Shown piece by piece: positions 8,802 to 17,770 of a stretch of DNA of 64,000 nucleotides. Position numbers and translations under genes: made by a program. The DNA comes from Gammaproteobacteria bacterium (lineage in GTDB: Bacteria; Pseudomonadota; Gammaproteobacteria; Eutrophobiales; Eutrophobiaceae): NCBI GenBank assembly GCA_012103475.1, contig WLWS01000004.1, positions 496,001-560,000 on the forward strand, given 5' to 3'. The first letter of the stretch is position 1. Each line of letters begins with the position of its first letter. The notes below the pieces were generated by a model. The model ran no database searches. It was not told the origin of the DNA and saw only the letters and a program-made list of their open reading frames with translations.

Positions 8802-11615
8802 TTAGTTACGATAGGTAAGGCCGAATATAAAGAAAGGACCATATTCTTCATATTGCCCGTTAAATCTGGTCGTGCCCCGATAAGCATAAAACGGCTCATC
8901 TGTCAGGTTAATAGCATTGAAATGCAACTGTGTATTATCATTGAGGTCATATTTGGCACTCAAATCGAGCTGTAAGTGATCATCCTGATAGAGATCGTTT
9001 GCCTGATCAGCGAGATCCAGCTCCAGCAATCGTTTGTCTCGATAGACACCTGAAAACCGGATGCTGAAAGGACCATATTCATAACCAAGCACAACATTAC
9101 CCACCCAATCTGCCTGTCTTGGTAAATCAATGAGGTTATCTCGACCCGCATTAACACCCAAACCAAGGTCTGCCTCACTGTCGGTGTAGGTGGCATTAGT
9201 CATTAACATCAGACCATTCCAGGGTGCGGGCAAATTACTAAAGTTTTTAGTCCAGTTAAATTCCGCACCCCATAACTCCGCACTCTGACCGTTACGAGGT
9301 TGCAACACTTCAAGATTGCTTACCGCCGTAATATCCAAACCTCCAGTAAATTGCGTGACGTCGATATCGGAACTGACATCGGCATTAAAAATGAAGTCAT
9401 CTATGTCTTTATAAAAAAGGCCAAAGCCAAGCACACCAATCGTATCCGGGTAGAACTCAAGCGCCAGATCAAAATTGCTGGATTTGAACGGGTTCAGTGA
9501 GGGATTACCTGCCTCAATTTCAAGATCGGTTCCATCCAGTTCAATAGCGGCCGGAGACGGATTAAGAAAACCAAAAGATGGTCGAGAAATTGTTTTACTG
9601 TAAGCCGCACGAATAATTACATTGTCCGTCGCTTTGTAACGCAAATTGATACTGGGTAGAAGGTCGCTGTAATCATTGCTGAAGTTATTGGCGACGACAA
9701 CTGGCGTACCGTCTACCTCGGCAGCATTAAAGCCATTCGCCTCAAAACTCGTATCTTCGAAACGCAGACCATAGACAATTCGTAAATCGTCGAAATCAAT
9801 ACGACTCATTACATAGGCCGCAAGCACATCTTCTGATATTTGATAGTCACGGGCAGAACTGAGTAAGGTTTCATCTGCATCAATATCAAAACTGGAAATA
9901 TTATTATCGATATAGTTGTTAAGCATGTTCTGACTAATTCTCGGTCCGAGGTTTCCAAGACCGTAATCTATATCCCCTTCAACAAAGTCAGCCAATCTTG
10001 GATCACCAGTAAAATTACCGTCGTAGGTAGTGGCATTAACGTCATCCGTTTTCTCCCGATCACGATATTTGACGCCTGCTTTGACATATCCGCTGTAGCG
10101 ACCAAACTCCATGTCCCGGGTCAGATCGAGACGAAAGGAATGTTGCTCATCATCAGTTATATTATTTTCGACGACTAATTCATCAAACACAAAATTACTC
10201 ATGTCCAGACCGTTTGCGGAAACAAAAAGTTCGGGCGTTCGTCCGATAGTTGTATATCCAGCATTGGCGATCGCGACATCTTCTGAAAATTGAGTATCTC
10301 TCCTGTTCGGTTCCTTTTCTTCGGCCTTTGAATATCCGTAGCTATACTCAAGCGTCCAGTCATCAATCAGGTTTTTTCCGCCACTTACTATAGAAAGTAT
10401 ATTTTGCTTTTCCAGACGGTCCTTGAGTTCCCGATCCATTTCAATATCGGTCCAGTTTGCGCTGCTGTCGTCTATTTGTGCCAGATCGCCATCGGATAGT
10501 TTGAACTCGGCCCGACGACGGAATTCCTGATCTTCAAAGCGACTGTATAGCGACCTTACATAGTACTCTGCCAGTTCGTTTGGCCTATAATCCAGATTGA
10601 AAGCGAGTCCAAGGCGTTCACGACTGATTACGTAATCACGTTGCTCTATTTCTTCGGTACCAGCAAAACCAGAATCCTCAATGTCAGGATCCCAACCACC
10701 ATCGGTCTCTATATTGTCGGAACCGAATTTACGATCCTGCCAACTTCCCGCGAAAGCAACTCCCAATTCGCCAGTGCCGACATCAAAGATATTGGAAAAA
10801 GTCCCTGACACTTTCGGGGCTACTTTATTTTCAAGTTCATTGTAATTACCCTCGGTACTGAACTTGTAATTCATTCCATCCCGGTCGAAAGCGGTAAGGC
10901 TTTTTACATTGATTGAACCCCCGATTGAGTCTCCGTCCATGTCCGGCGTTATTGTCTTGGTGACTTCCAGGCCTTCAAGCAGATCGGATGGAATTACATC
11001 CAGAGCGACAGAACGCCTGTCCCGCTCTGGTGCAGGAATATTGACACCATTAATTCTGGAAGTATTCAGATTGGGGTCGATACCACGAATACCAACAAAC
11101 CGCCCTTCTCCCTGGTCTCTTTCTATATAGACACCCGGTATTCTCTGCAGGGCTTCACTGACGTTTCCATCCGGGAACTGACCAATTGAATCGGCGGAAA
11201 CGATGGATATCAGATTGTCGGCAGCTCGTTGCTGGTTAAGAGCATTTGCCGAACCAGCAGCCTGACCGTAAACGATTATGTTTTCCAGAACACTCACGTT
11301 TTCACCAATGGCAACATCAACCGCTGATATCTGCTCGTTCACAACATCGACAGATTTACTGACTGTTTTAGCACCGATATACTCGACTTCCATTGTATAC
11401 GTCCCGGCCGGAACCAGTGGAAAAATGAATTGACCGCCATTTTGACTGCGGGTCTCAAGATTTATTTCTTTAATACGAACTATAGCCCCGTCGAAATATA
11501 TTTTACTGGTTTGATCACTTATTCTGCCTTCCAGTCTGCCCTCAGCAGCCAGATTCCCAGTGAAACCAATTGTTGTTACCGTGATGCTTAAAACTAATCG
11601 AGAAAAATATGTCAT
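8802..11615 (-). CDS. TonB-dependent receptor with CarboxypepD_reg-like N-terminal domain, phytase-linked
   Basis: A 937-residue outer-membrane protein. It has a signal peptide (1-24, ending NLAAEG), then a beta-sandwich carboxypeptidase-regulatory-like domain (about 27-100: GRISDQTSKIYFDGAIVRIK, VPAGTYTMEVEYIG). The plug domain follows (about 110-240: SIVSADSIGQFPDGNVSEAL, QRIPGVYIERDQGEG, FVGIRGIDPNLN, PSDLLEGLEVTKTITPDMD). The rest is a large beta-barrel ending FFIFGLTYRN. This architecture is common in oligosaccharide/phosphorus-scavenging TonB receptors of Caulobacter, Xanthomonas and marine gammaproteobacteria. Next to phytase and PhoX, phytate or an inositol phosphate is the inferred substrate. 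A Pho-box-like repeat lies upstream. Confidence 0.88.
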   Translation of the reverse strand: MTYFSRLVLSITVTTIGFTGNLAAEGRLEGRISDQTSKIYFDGAIVRIKEINLETRSQNGGQFIFPLVPAGTYTMEVEYIGAKTVSKSVDVVNEQISAVDVAIGENVSVLENIIVYGQAAGSANALNQQRAADNLISIVSADSIGQFPDGNVSEALQRIPGVYIERDQGEGRFVGIRGIDPNLNTSRINGVNIPAPERDRRSVALDVIPSDLLEGLEVTKTITPDMDGDSIGGSINVKSLTAFDRDGMNYKFSTEGNYNELENKVAPKVSGTFSNIFDVGTGELGVAFAGSWQDRKFGSDNIETDGGWDPDIEDSGFAGTEEIEQRDYVISRERLGLAFNLDYRPNELAEYYVRSLYSRFEDQEFRRRAEFKLSDGDLAQIDDSSANWTDIEMDRELKDRLEKQNILSIVSGGKNLIDDWTLEYSYGYSKAEEKEPNRRDTQFSEDVAIANAGYTTIGRTPELFVSANGLDMSNFVFDELVVENNITDDEQHSFRLDLTRDMEFGRYSGYVKAGVKYRDREKTDDVNATTYDGNFTGDPRLADFVEGDIDYGLGNLGPRISQNMLNNYIDNNISSFDIDADETLLSSARDYQISEDVLAAYVMSRIDFDDLRIVYGLRFEDTSFEANGFNAAEVDGTPVVVANNFSNDYSDLLPSINLRYKATDNVIIRAAYSKTISRPSFGFLNPSPAAIELDGTDLEIEAGNPSLNPFKSSNFDLALEFYPDTIGVLGFGLFYKDIDDFIFNADVSSDIDVTQFTGGLDITAVSNLEVLQPRNGQSAELWGAEFNWTKNFSNLPAPWNGLMLMTNATYTDSEADLGLGVNAGRDNLIDLPRQADWVGNVVLGYEYGPFSIRFSGVYRDKRLLELDLADQANDLYQDDHLQLDLSAKYDLNDNTQLHFNAINLTDEPFYAYRGTTRFNGQYEEYGPFFIFGLTYRN

Positions 11616-11647
11616 TGCGTTAAATCCTTAGTCATTCATTAAAGTGA

Positions 11648-11665
11648 ACGACATGCTAATGACAC
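11648..11665 (-). promoter_or_regulatory. Putative Pho box upstream of the phytase/TonB operon
   Basis: On the minus strand the sequence reads GTGTCAT-TAGC-ATGTCGT: two 7-bp direct repeats with 4 bases between. The PhoB consensus is CTGTCAT-N4-CTGTCAT; the arms match at 6 and 5 of 7 positions. It ends 33 bases before the receptor start codon. A further GTGTCATAAAA lies about 32 bases upstream. Phosphate-starvation control is inferred from the site and the gene content. Confidence 0.4.
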
Positions 11666-11745
11666 TTCGTTACAGGACAATTATGCTTTTATGACACTTT
11701 AGATTTTAATATGAAGTTTTTATTACAGCAGATTTCAAATGGCGA

Positions 11746-13323
11746 TCAAACGCAGAAGCGGTTGATTAAGTCTCCTTCTATAACAATGACACTCGGCTTT
11801 GGCATACTGTTACCACCATCCGGCCAGTGACTCAGCAAGTTATTTTTATCTGCTGAGTTCTCACCGGGATGTTGAACCGAAATAAACAGACTACGACCGT
11901 CTTCTGAAAACCTGATACCCGTAAATTCCGCATGAACCGGTGCCGAACCAAGTTGCAAGACCTGCCCCGACTGCTGACCATTCATCGGAATCATAAATAA
12001 CCCGTTATTTCCAAATTTACTATACGGTGGATAATTTAATTGTTCTCCGGAAATATCTGAGGTAAACCAGAGATTGCCGGCCACATCAAAGGCCAGATTA
12101 TCGGGGCATGCGAATCCCGTACTTTCACCGCCGTTTATAAAAGTGGATGCCTGAAAAGTAAGCGATAGAGGATCGTTATTCGTTTCTTCGATTTTCAATA
12201 TTGATCCATAAGGTCTGTTAGCCCCTTTATTTTTTGTCAGCGTAACAAAAATACTGCCTGTTTCTGGATCACGTTCTATATCCTCAGGCCGGTCAAGCGG
12301 CGTCGCACCAGCCAAAGCGCCAGCTTCTCGGGTTCTTATTAACATGTCCAGTTGGCTACGAAAATATCCTTCTAACTTAGGGTTGGTTTTGACATCAAGC
12401 AATAACCAACTACCATTCAAGGTATCAGCGACATATAATGCCCCCTTCTCCAGACTTCCGGGTTCATCGGCTATGAATTTGTACAAAAACTGATTCGTCT
12501 TGTCGTCACCGCTATAGACAACACAGCGCTCATCTTTGGCAACAATCACAGTTGCTGATTCGTGTGCAAAACGTCCCATAGAGGTGTGTTTTTTTGCTTG
12601 CCCGCTAAAAGGATCAATTTCGATTACCCAGCCATAATGCTCAGGAACCATAGGATAGAAACGATCCCAACCAACACTCGGTTCTCGTATCAAAGTACGC
12701 TTACCTTTTAAACTGACTTCACCTGTATAGTAATGATAATTTTCTTCACAACTTAGAATAGTGTTCCAGGGGGTTCTTCCACCCGCACAGTTAGCGAAGG
12801 TACCCAGTGCTTCAGTTTCGCCATGAATTGGCGCATCCGCTATAATCGGTATTCGTGTATTCGCATCAATCCGTCGATTATATTTATCATCTCGATTTAC
12901 TTTCCACTGACCATTACTCTTTGATATACGCACTATGGAACCACCCACTTCACGTCTTTCTAGTTCCACATCCTCTCTGCTTTTCAGTGCTCCTTCGGAA
13001 GAAGTCAGAAAGTAGCCTTGTGAAACAGATTCATGATTGATCCAAAAAAGACAATCATCAGGATTGTTATCGATACGAACATAATCAATGTAATCATTGT
13101 TGAAGCCGAATTTATCTCCGCCGCTATTGATTGGCTCACCCCACGAAACAAGTAGCTGATAATCCAGACCATCAGCTAAAATTACCGCATCTTCTGAACT
13201 GGCCTGTATGAAAGGAATATCAGTCTTATTTTTTCCAGCTACGGTGTGCGTAAATACTGTTGCTGTTATCCCTCCAATAAAGTGAATAAATTCTCTTCGG
13301 GAACAAGCTCTGCCGGTATTCAT
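11746..13323 (-). CDS. phoX: PhoX-family (DUF839) alkaline phosphatase
   Basis: A 525-residue protein with a twin-arginine-type leader (SRREFIHFIGGITATVF, residues 8-24), so it is exported folded with its cofactors. Family motifs are NCAGGRTPWNTILSCEENYHYY (about 178-199, holding the Cys and Glu metal ligands), HYGWVIEIDPF, MGRFAHESATV, CVVYSGDD and RPEDIERDPETGSIFV. PhoX enzymes are calcium/iron monoesterases that release phosphate from organic esters and are typical of marine bacteria. It lies upstream of the phytase/TonB pair on the same strand with a 130-base gap, so it may have its own promoter. The symbol is used for the family; activity is inferred. Confidence 0.85.
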   Translation of the reverse strand: MNTGRACSRREFIHFIGGITATVFTHTVAGKNKTDIPFIQASSEDAVILADGLDYQLLVSWGEPINSGGDKFGFNNDYIDYVRIDNNPDDCLFWINHESVSQGYFLTSSEGALKSREDVELERREVGGSIVRISKSNGQWKVNRDDKYNRRIDANTRIPIIADAPIHGETEALGTFANCAGGRTPWNTILSCEENYHYYTGEVSLKGKRTLIREPSVGWDRFYPMVPEHYGWVIEIDPFSGQAKKHTSMGRFAHESATVIVAKDERCVVYSGDDKTNQFLYKFIADEPGSLEKGALYVADTLNGSWLLLDVKTNPKLEGYFRSQLDMLIRTREAGALAGATPLDRPEDIERDPETGSIFVTLTKNKGANRPYGSILKIEETNNDPLSLTFQASTFINGGESTGFACPDNLAFDVAGNLWFTSDISGEQLNYPPYSKFGNNGLFMIPMNGQQSGQVLQLGSAPVHAEFTGIRFSEDGRSLFISVQHPGENSADKNNLLSHWPDGGNSMPKPSVIVIEGDLINRFCV

Positions 13324-13455
13324 GTGATTTAATCTTTTTGAGTTTGAAACTCTACATTAGAGAAAATTCATTACAGGGATATTAAGAACACAGCAAAGCT
13401 GCGGAATTAAGGGAAGTGCTAGCTGGGGAAAAGGCTTACTACTAAAAAGATTGGT

Positions 13456-13653
13456 CTAGAAGGATAGTATTTCGTTTTGATCGAACTGTCTGGCCATATG
13501 CTTATCCATGCAATTGCCCGCTGCATCAGAGCAGGCGCCACAGCAGCGACCAACATTGAGACGTTCCTGCAAGTGACTCAGGCAGTTCGCGCCTTCGTCA
13601 ACGGCCTGCTTGATGTCTTTGTCAGTTACTGCGTTGCAAATACAGATATACAT
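13456..13653 (-). CDS. bfd: Bacterioferritin-associated ferredoxin
   Basis: A 65-residue protein, MYICICNAVTDKDIKQAVDEG, with the Bfd-type [2Fe-2S] cysteine pattern: CxC at residues 4-6 and CCGAC at about 37-41. Bfd reduces ferric iron stored in bacterioferritin so it can be released when iron is short. It sits about 130 bases from the bacterioferritin gene on the same strand and has a Fur-box-like site just upstream, as expected for an iron-starvation gene. Confidence 0.92.
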   Translation of the reverse strand: MYICICNAVTDKDIKQAVDEGANCLSHLQERLNVGRCCGACSDAAGNCMDKHMARQFDQNEILSF

Positions 13654-13711
13654 GGAAAACTCTATCTTCTAATAATTCTCATAAACCAGTTATTACGAAT
13701 CCTAATACAAA

Positions 13712-13726
13712 TGAGAATTATTATCA
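13712..13726 (-). promoter_or_regulatory. Putative Fur box upstream of bfd
   Basis: On the minus strand TGATAAT-A-ATTCTCA matches the 7-1-7 Fur consensus TGATAAT-N-ATTATCA with one mismatch. It lies 59 bases before the bfd start, in promoter position. Repression of bfd by iron-loaded Fur (encoded at 29008) is inferred. Confidence 0.65.
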
Positions 13727-13781
13727 AATAGAACCTTCCGGTTTTTGTCTATACCTCTATCTAATTGATTTTAATGTGATA

Positions 13782-14246
13782 TTACATCATCGACTGGAGA
13801 TAGTTTTCGATACCAACTTTCTCTACCAGCTCCAGTTGCGTCTCCAGCCAATCAAGATGTTCTTCTTCACTTTCCAGAATATCAGCGAAAAGCTCACGGC
13901 TGACGTAGTCTTTACAGGATTCACAGTATTCTATTGCTTCACGCAAATCAGGTATCGCATCCTGCTCAAGTGCCAGATCAGCAGCCAGAATTTCTTTAGT
14001 ATTCTCGCCAATCCTAAGCTTGCCCAGATCCTGCAGGTTCGGCAAACCTTCAAGAAACAGAATACGCTCAATCAGAGTGTCGGCGTGCTTCATTTCATCA
14101 AGTGATTCGTGGTATTCGTGCTCGTTCAGTTTCTCGAGGCCCCAATTCTTATACATGCGTGCATGCAAAAAATACTGATTGATTGCTGTTAGCTCGTTTT
14201 TAAGAACCTTATTTAGGTATTGAATTACTTTCTTATCACCTTGCAT
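13782..14246 (-). CDS. bfr: Bacterioferritin
   Basis: The ATG at 14246 is chosen because AAGGAAG lies 7 bases upstream and the product then starts [20 protein letters not shown] like other bacterioferritins; a longer frame to 14324 adds an unlikely leader. The 154-residue four-helix protein has the ferroxidase ligands Glu18 ([10 protein letters not shown]), Glu51 with His54 ([18 protein letters not shown]), Glu94 and Glu127/His130 ([14 protein letters not shown]). The haem-binding Met52 is in DEMKHAD. It stores iron as a 24-mer and works with Bfd next to it. Confidence 0.92.
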   Translation of the reverse strand: MQGDKKVIQYLNKVLKNELTAINQYFLHARMYKNWGLEKLNEHEYHESLDEMKHADTLIERILFLEGLPNLQDLGKLRIGENTKEILAADLALEQDAIPDLREAIEYCESCKDYVSRELFADILESEEEHLDWLETQLELVEKVGIENYLQSMM

Positions 14247-14331
14247 GATTTTACTTCCTTCTTGAGTGTTTTCGTAAAAATTGGTCGCATGATAAATGCT
14301 TGTGATTGAACTCGCCAGCAACATTTATTGA

Positions 14332-14359
14332 ATGAGAATTAGTCGCATAATGATTCTTA
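14332..14359. promoter_or_regulatory. Putative Fur-binding region between bfr and the PLP decarboxylase
   Basis: The stretch contains TGAGAAT (14333-14339) followed by GCATAAT-G-ATTCTTA (14345-14359), the latter close to the 7-1-7 Fur pattern. It lies in the divergent promoter region, 86 bases upstream of bfr and 53 upstream of the gene at 14412, so it could affect either. A -10-like TATACT follows at 14370 for the plus-strand gene. Confidence 0.5.
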
Positions 14360-14411
14360 TAGAGCAGTGTATACTGACTGTTAATCACAAAAATATTGAC
14401 TCGTTTTTATC

Positions 14412-15845
14412 ATGAATAAAGAAGAAAACTACAAACTGGAATTGTCGCCGACAGAGATGAAAGCGCTTGGTTATCAAGTTATCGACATGCTGGTTGACTA
14501 TCAAACAAGCGTTGCCGGGCAAGCCGTCAAAACGCAAGTTGCGCAGGCCGATATGGAAGCCTTACTTCGGGAAAGCGCGCCGGAATCTGGTAGTGATGCC
14601 TCTGCTCTGGTGAGAAAGCTCCAGGAAGAAATCCTTATCGATCTAGAGCACAAAATTCACCCGAGGGATTTTGCCTTCATCCCCGGCCCCAGCAACTTTG
14701 TCAGCGTCATGGCCGATACTATTGCTGGAGGTCTGAATATTTTCAGCGGAGCCCAGCTAACCTCAAGTGCTGCCACCATTATCGAGTTGCAGGTGATTGA
14801 CTGGTTGAGACAGATTTTCGGTTTTGAGGACAGTGCGGGTGGTCTATTTGTCAGCGGAGGTTCAGCAGCCAATCTGACAGGTCTTGCAGCGGCACGTCAT
14901 CTGATACTCAATGATGATATCGGATCAGCCCGCATTTACTATTCCGATCAGACTCACGTGTCCAATATCAAAGCGCTAAAACTTCTGGGTTTTCAGGCTG
15001 AGCAATTTTCATCGATAAGTACTGATGAAGACTTCCGCATTAAGCCAGACGAGTTACAGGAATGCGTAAATAAGGATCGTGACGCAGGCTTTAAACCATT
15101 TTGTATCATTGCCAATGCCGGAACAACCAACACAGGTGCGGTTGATCCACTCGAGGAATTGCTTGCAATACGAGATACAGAACAAATGTGGCTGCATGTT
15201 GATGGCGCCTTTGGTGCCGCAGCTGCACTGACTGATAAAGGCCGGGAAGTACTAAAAGGACTGGAAAATGTCGACTCACTTTCTTTCGATCCACATAAAT
15301 GGCTGTTTCAGCCTTATGAGATAGGCGGAATCATTGTTCGTGATATGAATCATCTGCAAAAGACTTTTGCGACCAATGCTTCTTATTTACGTGATATTCA
15401 GGGCCCCGATAGTCAGGAAGTAAATTTTTTCGACTACGGTATTCAGATGACGCGGGGCTTTCGCGCCCTGAAAATGTGGCTATCTATTAAAACCTTTGGT
15501 TTAGCTGCTTTTAGAAAAGCCATAGAAAGGGGTATTGAACTTGCCGAACTGGTAGAAACGGAATTAAAAAAATCTGAGCACTGGGAAATTATTACGCCTG
15601 CTCAATTAGGCATCATAACTTTCCGCTATGTCATCGCCGGACTGGACGAGTCTGCTTTATCTGAACTAAACCAGCGCATTGTTCAATCCATTGTCGACGA
15701 TGGTTTTGCTTTCATTCTAACCACAAGTTTGCGTGGTCAAACCGTACTGCGTATTTGTGCCATTAATCCACGTACCAGTGATGAGGACATCAGACTAACT
15801 ATTGAAAAACTCGGGCAGTTTGGCCAAAGCGCCGCAGAGCCCTGA
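14412..15845 (+). CDS. Group II PLP-dependent decarboxylase (aromatic amino acid type)
   Basis: A 477-residue cytosolic enzyme of the aspartate aminotransferase fold. It shows GGSAANLTGLAAARHL (phosphate-binding loop region, about 155-170), DQTHVSNIKALKLLG, HVDGAFGAAAAL (the Asp and Ala that contact the PLP ring) and SFDPHKWLFQPYEIGG, whose Lys forms the Schiff base. The family covers aromatic-L-amino-acid, glutamate and 2,4-diaminobutyrate decarboxylases; the motif set here best fits the aromatic/tyrosine branch, but substrate is not certain. It is followed after one base by yqiA, so the two are an operon. A second, divergent family member is at 57723. Confidence 0.82.
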   Translation: MNKEENYKLELSPTEMKALGYQVIDMLVDYQTSVAGQAVKTQVAQADMEALLRESAPESGSDASALVRKLQEEILIDLEHKIHPRDFAFIPGPSNFVSVMADTIAGGLNIFSGAQLTSSAATIIELQVIDWLRQIFGFEDSAGGLFVSGGSAANLTGLAAARHLILNDDIGSARIYYSDQTHVSNIKALKLLGFQAEQFSSISTDEDFRIKPDELQECVNKDRDAGFKPFCIIANAGTTNTGAVDPLEELLAIRDTEQMWLHVDGAFGAAAALTDKGREVLKGLENVDSLSFDPHKWLFQPYEIGGIIVRDMNHLQKTFATNASYLRDIQGPDSQEVNFFDYGIQMTRGFRALKMWLSIKTFGLAAFRKAIERGIELAELVETELKKSEHWEIITPAQLGIITFRYVIAGLDESALSELNQRIVQSIVDDGFAFILTTSLRGQTVLRICAINPRTSDEDIRLTIEKLGQFGQSAAEP

Positions 15846-15846
15846 A

Positions 15847-16425
15847 ATGTCGCACCTGGTTTATATTCACGGCTTTCTCAGCTCGCCTGCCTCTCTCAAA
15901 GCTGTGCAGGTCAGGGACTGGTTGTTAAATCATCGACCGGATATCACATATCACTGCCCTGCGTTGACAGCTTACCCGGGACAAACTAAACACAGCCTGG
16001 AGAGGTTGGTCGAATCATTATTGCCCGAACCAGTATATTTAATGGGAAGTTCGCTCGGAGGATACTGGGCCACCTGGCTGGTAGAAAAATATGGATTGCG
16101 CGCTGTGCTAATAAATCCTCTCGTTAAACCGGAGCTACTTGGTTCAGAATACCTGAATATTGAATTGAAAAATTATCATTCAGAAGATTCTTACACTTTG
16201 ACTGAGGTTGACGCCGAAATATTACTGGCTGCTAACGTAAGTGAGATTAAACTGGCTGAGAATTACTGGCTGATGGTGCAAACGGGTGATGAAACGCTTG
16301 ATTACAGGCTGGCAATAGACAAATATTCCACCAGTCGGCAACTTGTTGAAGAAGGTGGTGATCATAGCTTTCAGGGATTTGAACGAAGAATCGGAGAGGC
16401 GATAGACTTCCTGCTTAAAGGTTAA
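15847..16425 (+). CDS. yqiA: YqiA-type alpha/beta-hydrolase esterase (UPF0227)
   Basis: The ATG at 15847, one base after the upstream stop, gives a 192-residue protein starting MSHLVYIHGFLSSPASLKAV, which aligns with E. coli YqiA end to end. The nucleophile elbow is GSSLGGYWATWL (Ser in GxSxG), then AVLINPLVKPELLG, LMVQTGDETLDYR (acid) and EEGGDHSFQGFE (catalytic His). YqiA hydrolyses short acyl esters and palmitoyl-CoA in vitro; its cellular role is poorly known. Translation is probably coupled to the decarboxylase gene. Confidence 0.88.
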   Translation: MSHLVYIHGFLSSPASLKAVQVRDWLLNHRPDITYHCPALTAYPGQTKHSLERLVESLLPEPVYLMGSSLGGYWATWLVEKYGLRAVLINPLVKPELLGSEYLNIELKNYHSEDSYTLTEVDAEILLAANVSEIKLAENYWLMVQTGDETLDYRLAIDKYSTSRQLVEEGGDHSFQGFERRIGEAIDFLLKG

Positions 16426-16437
16426 TAAGGTTTTGTC

Positions 16438-17160
16438 TCACCAGTTTTCAACTGCGGTTCGCAGATCCAGTTCAAACGACCAGGCTGATTTTTTCTGCTT
16501 ATGCAGGTATTCATAAGCATCAACTATTCCATTCAGCTTGAGCAGACTTTCTTCTCCCATTTTATCAAAATAATCGGGAGCTTCTTTTTGTATTTTCTCG
16601 CCGCTGATTCCGCCGTCAATAATGACGTGCCCGACATGGATACCTTCCGGTCCGACTTCCTTGGCCAGCGCCTGAGCAAAGGTTCTTAATGCCGATTTAG
16701 CTGAATTAAATGCGCCATAGTTCACCTTACCACGTAGCGAAGCACTGGCACCTGTAAATAGTATGCTCCCTTGTTTGCTTTCAAGCATACGTCTGGCCGC
16801 CTCCCTTCCAAATAAAAACCCTCCGAAGCACCCACTTTGCCAGGCTCTCAGAAAATAGTCAGCCTCCATATCCACTATCCTGCCGGGTGTTGCATTTCCA
16901 ACATTGTAGATTGCCAGTTCAAGTGGACCTATTGTCTCCGCTTTATCAAATAGCTTGATAGTCTGTTCTTCATCAGTGGCATCTGCGACCATTACATGAG
17001 CCCTGCCACCTTCTGAATTAATCAGAACAGCAAGTTCTTCGAGTTTTGCTTCGGTCCTCCCGGCGACAATCACATCCAGACCCAGTTGTGCGAATCGACG
17101 ACCTAATTGAGCGCCTAAACCTTGTACCGGACCCACTCCTGTTACGATTGCAGTAGACAT
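16438..17160 (-). CDS. SDR-family oxidoreductase
   Basis: A 240-residue short-chain dehydrogenase. It has the N-terminal nucleotide site TGVGPVQGLGAQLGRRFA (a variant of TGxxxGxG), MVADATDEEQ (adenine contact) and YNVGNATPG (for NNAG). The catalytic Ser-Tyr-Lys appears as LFTGASASLRG then YGAFNSAKSALRTFAQALAKE, where the usual YxxxK is replaced by FNSAK preceded by YGA, so the position of the catalytic Tyr is unusual. Substrate unknown. It abuts the secreted-protein gene at 17164 on the same strand. Confidence 0.8.
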   Translation of the reverse strand: MSTAIVTGVGPVQGLGAQLGRRFAQLGLDVIVAGRTEAKLEELAVLINSEGGRAHVMVADATDEEQTIKLFDKAETIGPLELAIYNVGNATPGRIVDMEADYFLRAWQSGCFGGFLFGREAARRMLESKQGSILFTGASASLRGKVNYGAFNSAKSALRTFAQALAKEVGPEGIHVGHVIIDGGISGEKIQKEAPDYFDKMGEESLLKLNGIVDAYEYLHKQKKSAWSFELDLRTAVENW

Positions 17161-17163
17161 AGT

Positions 17164-17718
17164 TTATTGTTCTCTATTAGTTTCCAGTTCTTTTTTTTCA
17201 AGAATTTTCAGAGCAGAAACTTTTAACCGAATCCGGTTTAATTCTGAACGATAGGGTACACAGCGAATTTTACGACCGGTATTTTTCACTTGAAGTTTAG
17301 GCATTACTTCTCGCTCAAACTGCTCTAGCAATTCGCAATCACCACTATCCAGATAGCGACTTGAATGTCCGACCACTTTAACCTCCTCCCATCTGGCCGG
17401 AAAAACTTCTGCAGATACATCAGTGTCATTCGCCAGAACAGGCAAGGCAAAGGCCAGTTTCACTCTCTGAACCCGATTAGGGTTCCTGCCAGACGTACAA
17501 CTGGCTTCTGCCCTAACGTCATCTCGAGCCCCAAGGATTTTTAACAAACGGCTTAATGTATATTCGATACTGTCACATGTGTACGCGGTAGAAAATCCAA
17601 CAAAGCGAAACCGTACCTGATGCACTTTCCACTGAGCCTCAACTGTTTCTGCACTTGCAGGCATGCTAAAAAATATATTGCTTACAATTAGCAAATTTAA
17701 AAATATTGTTTTATGCAT
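17164..17718 (-). CDS. Secreted protein of unknown function, paralogue of the next gene
   Basis: A 184-residue protein with a signal peptide (1-23, ending MPASAE). I do not recognise the family. It aligns along its whole mature length with the protein at 17771: AQWKVHQVRFRFVGF, CDSIEYTLSRLLKILGARDDVRAE, RVKLAFALPV, FPARWEEV, DSGDCELLEQFEREVMPKLQVK, and IRCVPYRSELNRIRLKV have matching blocks there. Four cysteines (YTCDS, ASCTS, GDCEL, IRCVP) are shared and may form two disulfides. Tandem duplication is evident. Confidence 0.65.
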   Translation of the reverse strand: MHKTIFLNLLIVSNIFFSMPASAETVEAQWKVHQVRFRFVGFSTAYTCDSIEYTLSRLLKILGARDDVRAEASCTSGRNPNRVQRVKLAFALPVLANDTDVSAEVFPARWEEVKVVGHSSRYLDSGDCELLEQFEREVMPKLQVKNTGRKIRCVPYRSELNRIRLKVSALKILEKKELETNREQ

Positions 17719-17770
17719 TTTTTTAATTATTGAAAAATTATTAATTAGACCTTGATAAAACCATTTGGCG

